This document shows, one piece after another, positions 30,360 to 43,969 of a stretch of DNA of 64,000 nucleotides. The notes below the pieces were generated by a model. The model worked only from the letters and a program-made list of their open reading frames with translations, was not told the origin of the DNA and did no database searches. Positions within the stretch are counted from its first letter, which is position 1. Every line of letters starts with the position of its first letter. The DNA is from DATMER01 sp035556715 (GTDB lineage: Bacteria > Acidobacteriota > Thermoanaerobaculia > Multivoradales > UBA5704), in the NCBI GenBank assembly GCA_035556715.1, contig DATMER010000118.1:1-64000 (forward strand), in the 5' to 3' direction. The translations under genes were made by a program, and so were the position numbers.

Positions 30360-33047
30360 ATGAAAAACACACTGCGCTTCGCCTTCGCCACCGCCCTTCT
30401 CCTCAGCCTCGCCGCCGTTCCGGCCTTCGCCTATGGACCGCTCGCGGTCTGCAACCCCGGCCAGCCGTTCCTCTGGCCCAATGGCGGCACGAACATCCCG
30501 TACAACCCCGACCAGGGTGACCTCGGACCTCTGAACAATGCCGGCGCGGTAGCCCTGCTGGGCACCGCCTTCGGCGCGTGGGACGCGATCCCCACCGCCA
30601 CGACGACCTACCTCAACGCCGGCCCGCTGCCGGAAGACGTCGACATCACCAACTTCCTCCCCTACCTGGAGCCGGTCGCGCCGGACGGCCTGTCGGCCAT
30701 CGTCTTCGACGACACCGGCGAGATCTTCGACCTGCTCTTCGGCCCCGGCTCCGGCGTGCTCGGCTTCGCGGGCCCCGAGTGGGTCGACTTCTCGGACTGC
30801 TCGATCCTGGAAGGCCTGTCGTTCCTCAACGGCCCGGCCTTCGATGACGCCGCAGCGGCGCTCGACGTCATCGTCCACGAGTTCGGCCACTACCAGAACC
30901 TGGCGCACACCGTGGTCAACGGGCAGATCCTGCTCGGCGACAACAGCGGTCCGACGCCGAACGACACCTTCCCGATCCCGCCGCTCGCCGGCCTGATCGA
31001 GACCATGTATCCCTTCTACTTCGGCGTGGCTGCCGGAACGTCGACCCCGCACGCGGACGACATCGCGGGCCTGTCGACCCTCTACCCCGCTCCCGGCTTC
31101 GCCGCCGCCACGGCCACGATCGCCGGCCGCATCCTGGGCCCGAACGGCACCACGCCGCTGACCGGCGTGAACGTCATCGCCCGCAATGTCGCCAACCCGT
31201 TCGCGGATGCGGTCTCCGCCATCTCGAGCGATTTCGCGATCGACTACACGCCGGGCCAGCCGTTCGTCGGCGTCTACACCATCCGGGGCTTGACCCCGGG
31301 CGCTCAGTACGCCGTCTACGTTGACGAGATCCTGGCCGGCGGCTTCAGCACTCCGCCGCTGTTCCCCCTGCCAGGACCCGAGGAGTTCTACAACGGCGCG
31401 GCCGAGTCGAACAACGGCGGCACCGACGTGCCCACGGCGTTCACCCCCGTCTCCGCGGCGGCCGGTGGCACCGCGAGCAACATCAACATCATCTTCAACG
31501 CCCCGGCGCCGGGCGCTCCGCTGCCGGTCGGCGACGACGGCTCGGTGCAGCTCTTCCTGCCGTTCACCTTCCAGATCTGCAACCAGCCGTTCGACGCGGT
31601 GTTCGTCAACGCCAACGGCAACCTGACCTTCGGGGCCGCCAGCGGCGACTTCAGCGAGTCGACCGACGAGTTCCTCGCCGGTCCGCCGCGCATCGCGGGC
31701 CTGTGGGACGACCTCAACCCCGGAGCCGGCGGCACGGTGGTCTTCGCGCAGACCTCGAACACCTTCACCGTCACCTACACGAACGTGCCCGAGTTCCCGG
31801 CGACGGGCGCGAACACGTTCTCCATCAAGCTCTCGAAGTCGTCCAACCACGTCGACATCAACTACGGCACGCTCACCGCGGCCGACGGTCTGGCCGGTGT
31901 GAGCTGCGGCGGTGCCATCACCTCGCGCTTCGAGCGGCCCAGCAACCAGAGCGCCGAGAATGGACGGCAGGATCTGAAGAAGGAGCCTGCGGCCTTCGAG
32001 CTCTTCGGCCCGGGCAACCCGGTCGACCTCTCCAACGACTCGCTGAAGTTCAACGCCAAGGCCAAGTTCAGTGACGAGTTCGAGAACAACGACACCCTGA
32101 ACAAGGCCGAGGACATCAAGCTGCCGTTCACGACCGAAGAGGTCGATGACTTCACCGAGATCCGGCCGGACGGCGACGACGTCGACTACTTCGAGTTCAA
32201 GATGAAGGCGGGCGAGTTCCTCGCCGTCGAGGTCGTCCGCAGCAACCTCGACACCGTGCTGGGTGTCTTCGACGCCGAGACGGGTGACCTCCTGATAACC
32301 GACGACGACGGCGGCGACGGCCTGCTGTCGCGGCTGCTCCTCCAGTTTAACGAGGACCTCGAGGTCGCGATCGCGGTCTCGACCTTCCCGGACTTCGACT
32401 TCGACGGCGTCGGCGGCGCAGGCGCGGGCCGGTACGTCCTCGGGGTGCACAAGTACAAGGGCACCCTGCTGGCGGCCGGCGACGACACCTCCACCCCCGT
32501 CACCTTCCCCGGCTTCTCCTTCCCCTACCAGGGGACGAACTGGGGCAGCGTCTTCGTCAACTCCAACGGCAACCTGACCTTCGGCGCGGGCAACACCGAC
32601 TTCTCGGAGACGGTGCCGGAGTTCCTGGCCGGTCCGCCGATGATCGCGCCGCGCTGGGATGACTTCGACGCCACGTTCGGTCTGGTCATCGCCGAGGAGG
32701 ACAACAACGACGACCTGACCATCCACTTCGTGAGCGTGCCGGAGTTCTTCTCCACCTCGCCCAACTACTTCTCGGTCAAGCTCGACGAGGACGGCGAGAT
32801 CGACATCGAGTACTTCGCCACCTCCCGCACTGATGGCCTGTCCGGCATCACGCAGGGCGGCGGCGCCGCCGATCCTGGGGAAGAGGACCTCTCCGAGGAC
32901 GACGACCACTCCGCCACCGGCACCACCTACGAGCTGTTCGCCGCCGACGTCTTCACCTACGACCTGTTCTACACGGACCTCGAGTTCGAGAAGCACGGGC
33001 ACGGGCACGGTGACGACGATGACGACGACGATGATGACGACGACTAG
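30360..33047 (+). CDS. Secreted metzincin protease, multidomain, poly-Asp tail
   Basis: 895 residues. Signal peptide at 1-24. Matrixin-like catalytic domain (about 25-250): HEFGHYQNLAH at 173-183 gives three zinc histidines and the catalytic Glu, and ETMYPF supplies the Met-turn. Then a carboxypeptidase-regulatory-like domain (about 255-375); a nidogen-like domain (about 395-550, FVNANGNLTFG, GLWDDLNPG); a pre-peptidase C-terminal domain (about 570-700); and a second nidogen-like domain (about 705-860, FVNSNGNLTFG, PRWDDFD). The end is HGHGHG followed by eleven Asp. An extracellular protease; the acidic His/Asp tail probably binds metal ions. Co-transcribed with the 199-residue gene and followed by a terminator. 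Confidence 0.87.
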   Translation: MKNTLRFAFATALLLSLAAVPAFAYGPLAVCNPGQPFLWPNGGTNIPYNPDQGDLGPLNNAGAVALLGTAFGAWDAIPTATTTYLNAGPLPEDVDITNFLPYLEPVAPDGLSAIVFDDTGEIFDLLFGPGSGVLGFAGPEWVDFSDCSILEGLSFLNGPAFDDAAAALDVIVHEFGHYQNLAHTVVNGQILLGDNSGPTPNDTFPIPPLAGLIETMYPFYFGVAAGTSTPHADDIAGLSTLYPAPGFAAATATIAGRILGPNGTTPLTGVNVIARNVANPFADAVSAISSDFAIDYTPGQPFVGVYTIRGLTPGAQYAVYVDEILAGGFSTPPLFPLPGPEEFYNGAAESNNGGTDVPTAFTPVSAAAGGTASNINIIFNAPAPGAPLPVGDDGSVQLFLPFTFQICNQPFDAVFVNANGNLTFGAASGDFSESTDEFLAGPPRIAGLWDDLNPGAGGTVVFAQTSNTFTVTYTNVPEFPATGANTFSIKLSKSSNHVDINYGTLTAADGLAGVSCGGAITSRFERPSNQSAENGRQDLKKEPAAFELFGPGNPVDLSNDSLKFNAKAKFSDEFENNDTLNKAEDIKLPFTTEEVDDFTEIRPDGDDVDYFEFKMKAGEFLAVEVVRSNLDTVLGVFDAETGDLLITDDDGGDGLLSRLLLQFNEDLEVAIAVSTFPDFDFDGVGGAGAGRYVLGVHKYKGTLLAAGDDTSTPVTFPGFSFPYQGTNWGSVFVNSNGNLTFGAGNTDFSETVPEFLAGPPMIAPRWDDFDATFGLVIAEEDNNDDLTIHFVSVPEFFSTSPNYFSVKLDEDGEIDIEYFATSRTDGLSGITQGGGAADPGEEDLSEDDDHSATGTTYELFAADVFTYDLFYTDLEFEKHGHGHGDDDDDDDDDDD

Positions 33048-33074
33048 CTCCTGAGCTGGTCCCGTCCGGATACG

Positions 33075-33111
33075 AAGGCGGTGGGCGCGAAGGCGTTCCA
33101 CCGCCTTTTTT
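33075..33111 (+). terminator. Rho-independent terminator after the metzincin gene
   Basis: AAGGCGGTGG (33075-33084) pairs with CCACCGCCTT (33098-33107) and is followed by a T-run to 33111. Confidence 0.85.
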
Positions 33112-33159
33112 CTTGTGCTACCATTCCCCCGCACTCTTCCAATCAAGGAGCCCTTTTCG

Positions 33160-33510
33160 ATGAAGAAAGCAGCCATCTGCCTGGCGCTGGTGTCCGCGTG
33201 CGCGTTCGCCGCCGACGCCCATGCCGCCAAGAAGTCCGACGTCACCGTGCACAACAAATCCGAGTGGGCCATCAACCACTTCTTCCTGTCGCCGATCGAC
33301 GACGAGCAGTGGGGATCGGACCAGCTCGGCGACGAAGTCATCAACAAAGGCGAGGAGTTCACCCTCACGGGCGTCCCGTGCGACAGCTACGACGTGAAGC
33401 TGGTGGATGAGGACGGCGACGAGTGCGTCGTCGAAGAGGTCGACATCTGCGGCAGCGATGACGACTGGGTGATCACCGACGAGGACCTGCTCGACTGCGA
33501 AGGCTACTGA
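33160..33510 (+). CDS. Small secreted acidic protein, unknown
   Basis: 116 residues; AAGGAG lies nine bases before the ATG. Signal peptide at about 1-23 (AICLALVSACAFAADAHA). The mature chain: VTVHNKSEWAINHFFLSPID, EQWGSDQLGDEVINKGEEF, CDSYDVKLVDEDGDECVVEE, and a C-terminal DEDLLDCEGY; four cysteines, many Asp/Glu. This pattern is a conserved secreted family in several phyla, with no established function. Monocistronic between two strong terminators. Confidence 0.8.
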   Translation: MKKAAICLALVSACAFAADAHAAKKSDVTVHNKSEWAINHFFLSPIDDEQWGSDQLGDEVINKGEEFTLTGVPCDSYDVKLVDEDGDECVVEEVDICGSDDDWVITDEDLLDCEGY

Positions 33511-33561
33511 ACGGGAATTGACACGGGCGGGACGCGCAAGCTATCCTTGTCTCACTACGAA

Positions 33562-33596
33562 CGAGGGCCGGGGATTTCCCCGGCCCTCGTTTTTTT
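33562..33596 (+). terminator. Strong Rho-independent terminator
   Basis: CGAGGGCCGGGG (33562-33573), loop ATTT, CCCCGGCCCTCG (33578-33589), then seven T. Follows the small acidic secreted gene. Confidence 0.92.
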
Positions 33597-33621
33597 ATGT
33601 GAGCTATGCGAGGAAAATGAC

Positions 33622-34008
33622 ATGACGGACGACCTGATCCGCCGTTTCGAGGACGGCACCCTCCCGCCCTCGGAGTTCCACCACCGGGACCACGTCCGAT
33701 TGGCCTGGCTGTACCTGAGGCAGGAGCCGCCGCTGACGGCGCTGGCACGCTTTGCGGAAGGGTTGAAGCGGTTCGCCGGGCGCATCGGCAAACCGGGCCT
33801 CTACCACGAGACCATCACCTGGGCCTATCTTTTCCTGATCCACGAGCGCATGGCCCGGGCGGATTCAGGAGAGACCTGGGAGGAGTTCGAGGCGCGGAAC
33901 CCCGAGCTCCTCACCTGGAAGCCATCCGTACTGGACGGCTACTACCGGGCGGAGACGCTGGCTTCGGACCTCGCGAAGCGTGTGTTCGTGATGCCCGGCC
34001 CGCGGTAG
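33622..34008 (+). CDS. Conserved hypothetical protein, His-rich motif
   Basis: 128 residues, with GAGGAAAA before the ATG; no signal peptide. Characteristic segment SEFHHRDHVRLAWLYLRQEP near residue 20, then PGLYHETITWAYLFLIHERM and a W-x-x-F motif. An all-helical small protein family seen in many soil bacteria without an assigned role. The histidines (HHRDH, YHET, HER) could form a metal site as in DinB-like bundles. It is convergent with the SGNH hydrolase gene, their stops only four bases apart, with no hairpin between. Confidence 0.7.
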   Translation: MTDDLIRRFEDGTLPPSEFHHRDHVRLAWLYLRQEPPLTALARFAEGLKRFAGRIGKPGLYHETITWAYLFLIHERMARADSGETWEEFEARNPELLTWKPSVLDGYYRAETLASDLAKRVFVMPGPR

Positions 34009-34012
34009 ATCC

Positions 34013-34825
34013 TCAGCGCCTTCCGTACGTCTTGTTCGCTTCCGTCGCAGCTTCCTGGAGGAGCTTGGCGAGCGCCGGCTGCACCCGGATGAAGCGCCCG
34101 TTGGAGAGCTCGATAAACGCGGGGAGCCCCTTCAGCTCGCGCCCGAAGAGCATCCCGTAGATCGACAGCGCCGCGGCGTAGGAGCCGGCGGCGGACGGAT
34201 GGAAATCGTCGTTGCTGTAGAGCGGCGCCTTCGGGTCCCGCCTCCAGGCCGCGCGCCACGCTTCGCCGGCGGGTATGAAGATCCCGTCGACGTCGGAGGC
34301 CGCGAGGGAGTAGGACTCGCGCACGGCATCGAAGAAGGCGCTCCGCTCCAGCTCGGGCCAGACCATGTAGAGCGCGGGACGGGCGCCAGCCTGGCGGATG
34401 ATCTTGTCGAACTTCTTGGCCGAGTTCCGCAGCTCCACGCGGCTCGCGGGCAGCGTCGAGGGGCCGTGCTGCAGCACCACGACGTCCCACTTCTCGCTCG
34501 AGATCGCGTTCGGCGCTTCGCCGTTGCTCCAGTGATCGTCGAGGCTGAAGCCGCCAAAGGTGACCGAGTCGACGTAGATGTTCTGGCGGCCGGCCTTGGC
34601 GAGCGCCTCCACGATGAGCGGAAGGTCGTTCGAGTAGGTCAGGCTGTTGCCGATGAACAGGACGCGCAGGGGAGCGCCCGGGATCGGGCGGGGCTCCTCC
34701 CTGGGAGGCTTTCGCGGCCTGGGCCCGTCCGTGCCGGCCTCGCCGGCGCAGCCGAACAGCAGCGAGACGATGATGGCGAAGCGCGAAGCGGTGCCTGCGA
34801 CGGATCTTTTTCCTCGAATCATCAC
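34013..34825 (-). CDS. SGNH/GDSL-like hydrolase lipoprotein
   Basis: 270 residues. N-terminal lipoprotein signal (FAIIVSLLFGCAG; lipobox Cys near 26) and a Pro/Arg linker. The SGNH fold follows: block I FIGNSLTYSNDLP (nucleophile Ser), block II glycine at VTFGGFSLDDHW, block III VVVLQHGPS, and block V DDFHPSAAGSYAAAL (Asp-x-His). Expected to hydrolyse an ester or acyl group at the cell envelope. It is the last gene of the minus-strand run that begins with the NRPS genes, 41 bases after a paralogue. Confidence 0.8.
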   Translation of the reverse strand: MMIRGKRSVAGTASRFAIIVSLLFGCAGEAGTDGPRPRKPPREEPRPIPGAPLRVLFIGNSLTYSNDLPLIVEALAKAGRQNIYVDSVTFGGFSLDDHWSNGEAPNAISSEKWDVVVLQHGPSTLPASRVELRNSAKKFDKIIRQAGARPALYMVWPELERSAFFDAVRESYSLAASDVDGIFIPAGEAWRAAWRRDPKAPLYSNDDFHPSAAGSYAAALSIYGMLFGRELKGLPAFIELSNGRFIRVQPALAKLLQEAATEANKTYGRR

Positions 34826-34866
34826 GTGCCTGTCTCCTCTGTCAGGGGTTGGCCCCGTCAGGGCCT

Positions 34867-35595
34867 TCAGCGTTTCCCGTACTGCTCGTTCGCTTCGGCC
34901 GTGGCCTCCTGGAGGACCTTGCCGAGGTTCGGCGCCACGTGCGCGAAGGAGCCGTTGGCAAGACGGACGCGCGGCGGCAGCCCCACCGGCGACCGGCCGT
35001 AGAGCATACCGAAGATCGAAAGCGCCACGGTGATCGACCCGGCCGGGGACGGATGGACTCCGTCCCGGCGGAAGAGGGGGACGTCAGGATCCCGCCGCCA
35101 GACCGCCCGCCAGGCCTCCCCCGCCGGCATCAATATTCCCCCCACGTCCTCGGCCGCGAGCGCGTAGGAGCTTCGGACATCGTCGAAGAAGGCGAGGCGG
35201 TCCGAGCCGGGCCAGACCATGTAGAGCGCCGGCCGCGCGCCCGCCGCCCGGATAGGCTCGGCGAACCGCTTTGTGTAGTCCCGCAGGTTCTCGCGGCCTT
35301 CGGGCAGGGACGAGGGGCCTTGCTGGAGCACCACGACGTTCCAGCCCCCTTCCTTGATCCTGTCCACCGCCCCGCCCCGCTTCCAGTGGTCTTCGAGACT
35401 GGCGCCCCCCTTGGCGACCGTGGCGACGTCGAGCGTCTCGCCCACGGCACGCGCGAACGCCTGCACGATCAGGGGCATGTCGTTGGCGTAGGTCAGGCTG
35501 CTGCCGAGAAACAGGACGCGCATCCCCCGCCCGGAGGCGGACCCGGGCCGGGCCGGGACCGGCCTGGGTCTGCGTTGCGGCAGGCGCTCCCTCAC
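34867..35595 (-). CDS. SGNH/GDSL-like hydrolase, no signal peptide
   Basis: 242 residues from a GTG start; an ATG 24 codons further in (MRVLFLGSS) is an alternative. Same fold as its neighbour: LGSSLTYANDMPLIV, VAKGGASLEDHWKRG, VVVLQQGPSSLPEG, DGVHPSPAG. The two are clear tandem paralogues. Unlike its neighbour it shows no export signal, only an Arg/Pro-rich start, so it may be cytoplasmic. It lies 12 bases after the DUF5916 gene, in the same orientation as the NRPS operon. Since the NRPS lacks a thioesterase, a role in trans is worth testing. Confidence 0.78.
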   Translation of the reverse strand: MRERLPQRRPRPVPARPGSASGRGMRVLFLGSSLTYANDMPLIVQAFARAVGETLDVATVAKGGASLEDHWKRGGAVDRIKEGGWNVVVLQQGPSSLPEGRENLRDYTKRFAEPIRAAGARPALYMVWPGSDRLAFFDDVRSSYALAAEDVGGILMPAGEAWRAVWRRDPDVPLFRRDGVHPSPAGSITVALSIFGMLYGRSPVGLPPRVRLANGSFAHVAPNLGKVLQEATAEANEQYGKR

Positions 35596-35607
35596 TGCAT
35601 CCCGCCT

Positions 35608-37866
35608 CTAGTAGAGGAGCGCGTAGCCGACCTTGAGGAAGAACGACCGGCCGGTCTGCGTGATCGAGATGTCATTGACGCCGAACCGGGTGTCGTCGTA
35701 TCCGGCGAACAGCACGGTCTGGGGGTTGATCTTGTAGGAGAAGAGGAATTGGCCGAAGACGTCCTCCTCGTTGATCGCGCCCCGGGTGAAGTCCTGGTAC
35801 TGCAGGATGGCCCGCACGAAGGTACGGACGTTGAACTGGTAGACGATCCGGCTCTGCGCGATGTCGACGTCGAACGCCCGCTCTCCGTCGACGTCGAGCT
35901 CCTGGCGCGCGTACTCGAGCTGCATGTTCAGCCCCTTGCCCAGCCGGAACTGCAAGGCAGGATTGAAGACGATGGTCTCGCCGAGGCGCGCCGTGGCCAG
36001 GTCGATCTCATCGCCGAGCCGGGTATAGAACGCGAACCGCACGCGGCCCGTCGGGTTGATGCCGAAATCGATCTCCTGCCGGTCGAGGTCGAAGGTGGTT
36101 CCCTGGAAGAACTCCTTGTGCTGCCCCACGCGCAACTCGACCGCCGACTGCAAGGGTCCGTTGACGGTGCCGAACACCTCGTAGGTCTGATCGGTCAGGG
36201 TCCCCACATGATCCTCGGTGCGGAGGCCGTGGACGCCGAAGCTCGCCTGCGCGTACCACGTGTCCTTGGTGCCGTAGAAGAAGCGCTGGTACTGCCCCTC
36301 GCCGGTCTTGACGTCGACGCGCGGGATGAAGCCGCTGTCGGCGCGGAACTGGGGGTCGAGATCGGCGTAGCGGACAAATCCCTTCCAGACCTTGGCAAAG
36401 TGATCGTACTGGACGGAGAGCGCGTCACCGCTGAAAGGCTTGGCCTCCTCGCCCAAGGCATCCGCCAGGACGACTGGATAGAGGGTATCGGAGGCAAGGT
36501 ACTGGACGCGGACGGTGTCCGACTGGGTGAGGCGGAAGAAGCCGTCCAGGCCTCCGACCCGGTTGTGGTACTCGCCCTCGTCCTGTCCCTCGCGGCCGGT
36601 GTAGAGCACGCCCAGGGCCGAGCGGGTGCCGAGGTCGCGGCGGTAGCGGAACACCCCTTCGAGCACGCTCTCGTCGAGCGAGGCCCGGAGCGAGCCCTGG
36701 TTGCCCGGGATGATGATGTTGGTGATGTCGTCGCGCGCCACGAACAGGCCGTAGGCGTCGCGGTCTTCCTTGGCATTAAGCTTGACGCCCCAGGAGGGCT
36801 CGGCGATCGTGCGCGTGAAGACCGCCTGCAGAGGCGTCAGGTACAGGTCGGCCCCCTCCAGGAAGAAGGGCCGCTTCTCCGGGAAGAACAGGGCAAAGCG
36901 GGTGTTGACGCCGAGCTGCAGGGCATCGGCTTCGACCTGGGAGAAGTCGGGGTTGATCGTGGCGCTGAGCGTCATGTTCGGAGTGACGCCCCACTTCGCA
37001 GTCAGGCCGGGCTCGAACTCCTCGTCGCCATCATCGAGACCGCCGTCGGGGAAGTCGTTGACCTCATCGGTCCGCGCCGCGGTCGCCGTGGGGGTGAGCT
37101 CGAGGTTGCGGCCCGGAGCGATCCCCTGGAAGCCGGTGAGCTTGTTCTCCTGGCAGAGGGTGCAGTCCTTCGCCCGGTCGGTGAACTTCGAGGAGATCCG
37201 ATGGCGGACGCTGCGCGGATAGTTGCGGAATGCCTCCAGTCCCCAGGTCTGGGGACCCGTGGTGCGCGGGAAGCGGATCTGGCGGAATGGGACGGCGACC
37301 TCCACCACGTAGCCGGTGTCGGTGATCTGCGCCCCGGAAGCCCAGATCGAGTCCCACGAGAAGTCCTCCGCCCCGTCGATCTCGCTGAACACGCCGTCGA
37401 CCTGCACTCCTCTTGGATTGACGCGGAACTGGAAGCCCTGGCGCTCGTCGTTGAAGGTGTCGATGGTGAAACCGACGTGGTCATCCTGCACGAAGGTGCC
37501 GATCAGGTCGCGGTCCATCAACTGGGCGCGGATTGCGCCCGGATCGGGATCCTCGGCCTTGAAAGCTACGTAAAGGTTGTCCTCGTCGAAGGTGACCAGC
37601 GCCTCTGTCTTCACCGGCGGCGCGCCGTTGTCGCTGGGAAACCATTCATAAGGGAGATCGACGACGGTGGCCGACTCCCATCCCGCGTCGTCGAGCACGC
37701 CGTCAATGCGGATCGGTGAGCTGGTCGGAGCGACCTGGAACTGGCGCAGCTCGCGGACCTCGGACGCCGCCTCGGGCTCCTGAGCCCAGGCGTTCCCGGC
37801 GAGAGCGGCGGCAAGACACCCCGCAGTCAGCAGACCGGTCCGGATTTTGAAGATATCGGATCTCAT
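35608..37866 (-). CDS. CBM9-like / DUF5916 outer-membrane barrel protein
   Basis: 752 residues. Signal peptide at 1-28 (AALAGNAWA). A CBM9-like sugar-binding-type domain spans about 45-235 (IRIDGVLDDAGWESATVV, VTFDEDNLYVAFKAEDPDP, DHVGFTIDTFNDERQGFQF). DUF5916 follows from about 260 to the end, an outer-membrane beta-barrel with alternating strands (LSATINPDFSQVEADALQLG, FFPEKRPFFLEG) and a terminal aromatic strand (FFLKVGYALLY). Common in Acidobacteriota, Bacteroidota and Gemmatimonadota; function unknown, probably transport or surface binding. A GGAGAA site precedes the ATG. It lies 43 bases after the MFS gene, so it is likely co-transcribed with the NRPS genes. Confidence 0.85.
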   Translation of the reverse strand: MRSDIFKIRTGLLTAGCLAAALAGNAWAQEPEAASEVRELRQFQVAPTSSPIRIDGVLDDAGWESATVVDLPYEWFPSDNGAPPVKTEALVTFDEDNLYVAFKAEDPDPGAIRAQLMDRDLIGTFVQDDHVGFTIDTFNDERQGFQFRVNPRGVQVDGVFSEIDGAEDFSWDSIWASGAQITDTGYVVEVAVPFRQIRFPRTTGPQTWGLEAFRNYPRSVRHRISSKFTDRAKDCTLCQENKLTGFQGIAPGRNLELTPTATAARTDEVNDFPDGGLDDGDEEFEPGLTAKWGVTPNMTLSATINPDFSQVEADALQLGVNTRFALFFPEKRPFFLEGADLYLTPLQAVFTRTIAEPSWGVKLNAKEDRDAYGLFVARDDITNIIIPGNQGSLRASLDESVLEGVFRYRRDLGTRSALGVLYTGREGQDEGEYHNRVGGLDGFFRLTQSDTVRVQYLASDTLYPVVLADALGEEAKPFSGDALSVQYDHFAKVWKGFVRYADLDPQFRADSGFIPRVDVKTGEGQYQRFFYGTKDTWYAQASFGVHGLRTEDHVGTLTDQTYEVFGTVNGPLQSAVELRVGQHKEFFQGTTFDLDRQEIDFGINPTGRVRFAFYTRLGDEIDLATARLGETIVFNPALQFRLGKGLNMQLEYARQELDVDGERAFDVDIAQSRIVYQFNVRTFVRAILQYQDFTRGAINEEDVFGQFLFSYKINPQTVLFAGYDDTRFGVNDISITQTGRSFFLKVGYALLY

Positions 37867-37909
37867 CAGCTGTTCTTCTCCAGAAAAAGTGATCGGTATT
37901 CGCCTAGGG

Positions 37910-39286
37910 TCATGCCTGCGCAGCGGCCTCTTCGGGAACTTCCTGCGACGGCGGCTCCGGCTGGGGCTGGGGCTTGCGGACGGCGTCCGGCAGCTCGGCC
38001 TCGAGGTTGCGCACGCGCGGGTTGAGGAAGCCGAACAGCGCGGCCACGAAGGGAACGATGGCCATGGTCAGGAGCATCAGACCGATGCCGCGTCCCGGCC
38101 CGACGCCGACCACCCGGCCGACGGCACCGCCGGCAAGGGCGCCGCCGGCCACCAGCAGGGGATTGAAGACGTAGTCAGACAGGGGCCCGGCGGCGAAATC
38201 GCCGATCGGTATCGTGAACTGGGCGATCACGCGGCGCACGGCGAAGACCCTCCCCTGAACATCGTGCGGAGTCTTCTTCTGCCAGATCGCCTGGCTGTGG
38301 GAGTTGATCACCGGGATCGCGATATACCAGAGAAGAATGCCGGCTCCCACAGTCCAGAGGTTCGGCCGCAGGCCGACGATGATGAAGCACAGGCCCATCA
38401 GGGCCCAACCGCCGAGGAGGCCGTTGATGCGGCGCTTCGTGCCGCCCGTGGTGCTCATCAGCAGGCCTCCGAGGAGCATGCCCACGCCGACCAGGGACAT
38501 GATGGTGCCCACCGCGGCCTCGTTGGCGAAACCAAGAACCATCGGCAGGACGGCGACGCCGCACATCCCTGCTACCAGGTTGAAGCAGGCGAACAGAAGG
38601 AGCAGCTGGAAGAGCCCGGGACGCTCGCGGATGAAGGTCCAGCCGAAGCCGGCCTCCTTCCAGATCGAGCCCTTGGCGCGCTTGCCCTCCTCGCTCTGCT
38701 CCGGCCGCGGAATCTTGACCAGCAGCAGCGCGCCGGCCGCGAAGAGGAAGGTGGCGAAGTCGATCAGCAGGATGGCGGGGAGACCGATCGTGTACATCAG
38801 GGCCCCGGCGATGGCGGGCGCGCCGATGGTGGTCACCGCCTGGCCAGTCTCCAGGAGGCCGTTGACACGGCCATAGTCCTTGGGGTCCACAATCATGCTG
38901 AGGGACGCCATGTAAGCCGGCCACTGGAAGGTGGCGAAGAGCGAGTTGAAGACCACGCCGATGTAGATATGCCAGACCTGGAGCTGGCCCGTCCAGAGCA
39001 GGTAGGCATAGGCGAGGGTGGTGATTCCGGGACCGAGGTCCGTCCAGAACAGCACCCACTTGCGGTCCCAGCGGTCGACGAGCGCTCCAGCGATGGGCCC
39101 GATCAGGATGCCGGGCAGCCCGGCGAACACGATGGTCAGGACGTACTGGGTGACGGACTGCGTGTGCTGCAGCACCCAGACGCCAAGCGCGAACGCGGTC
39201 AGGCCGGAGCCGATCAGCGAAACCAGTTGCCCGATCCAGATCACGCCAAAGGTCTTCATTCCGCTCGTCGACAGATTCTCCGACAT
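37910..39286 (-). CDS. MFS exporter of the NRPS operon
   Basis: 458 residues from the ATG preceded by AGGAGA. Twelve predicted membrane helices of the MFS_3/EntS type (TFGVIWIGQLVSLIGSGLTA, the motif GALVDRWDRKWVLFWTD after helix 2, and QGRVFAVRRVIAQFTIPIGD in the C-half). A Pro/Glu-rich cytoplasmic tail. Related exporters carry siderophores or other peptides out of the cytoplasm, and the gene follows the last NRPS gene by 54 bases. It is the obvious candidate to export the peptide. Confidence 0.88.
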   Translation of the reverse strand: MSENLSTSGMKTFGVIWIGQLVSLIGSGLTAFALGVWVLQHTQSVTQYVLTIVFAGLPGILIGPIAGALVDRWDRKWVLFWTDLGPGITTLAYAYLLWTGQLQVWHIYIGVVFNSLFATFQWPAYMASLSMIVDPKDYGRVNGLLETGQAVTTIGAPAIAGALMYTIGLPAILLIDFATFLFAAGALLLVKIPRPEQSEEGKRAKGSIWKEAGFGWTFIRERPGLFQLLLLFACFNLVAGMCGVAVLPMVLGFANEAAVGTIMSLVGVGMLLGGLLMSTTGGTKRRINGLLGGWALMGLCFIIVGLRPNLWTVGAGILLWYIAIPVINSHSQAIWQKKTPHDVQGRVFAVRRVIAQFTIPIGDFAAGPLSDYVFNPLLVAGGALAGGAVGRVVGVGPGRGIGLMLLTMAIVPFVAALFGFLNPRVRNLEAELPDAVRKPQPQPEPPSQEVPEEAAAQA

Positions 39287-39340
39287 ATGCTCTCCTGGCC
39301 CGGGCATCCTCCCGGGTCCTGTCAGTTGATTCGGTCTTCG

Positions 39341-43961
<4,621 letters not shown>

Positions 43962-43969
<8 letters not shown>

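Noticed and set aside
30327..33368. Very long antisense frame (over 1000 codons) opposite the metzincin gene
   Set aside because: Low-complexity Val/Gly/Arg/Glu composition without domains, caused by high-GC codon bias of the real gene on the plus strand.
34849..37719. 956-codon plus-strand frame over the SGNH and DUF5916 genes
   Set aside because: It runs across two genes on the other strand that have signal peptides, domains and ribosome sites; no recognisable motif.
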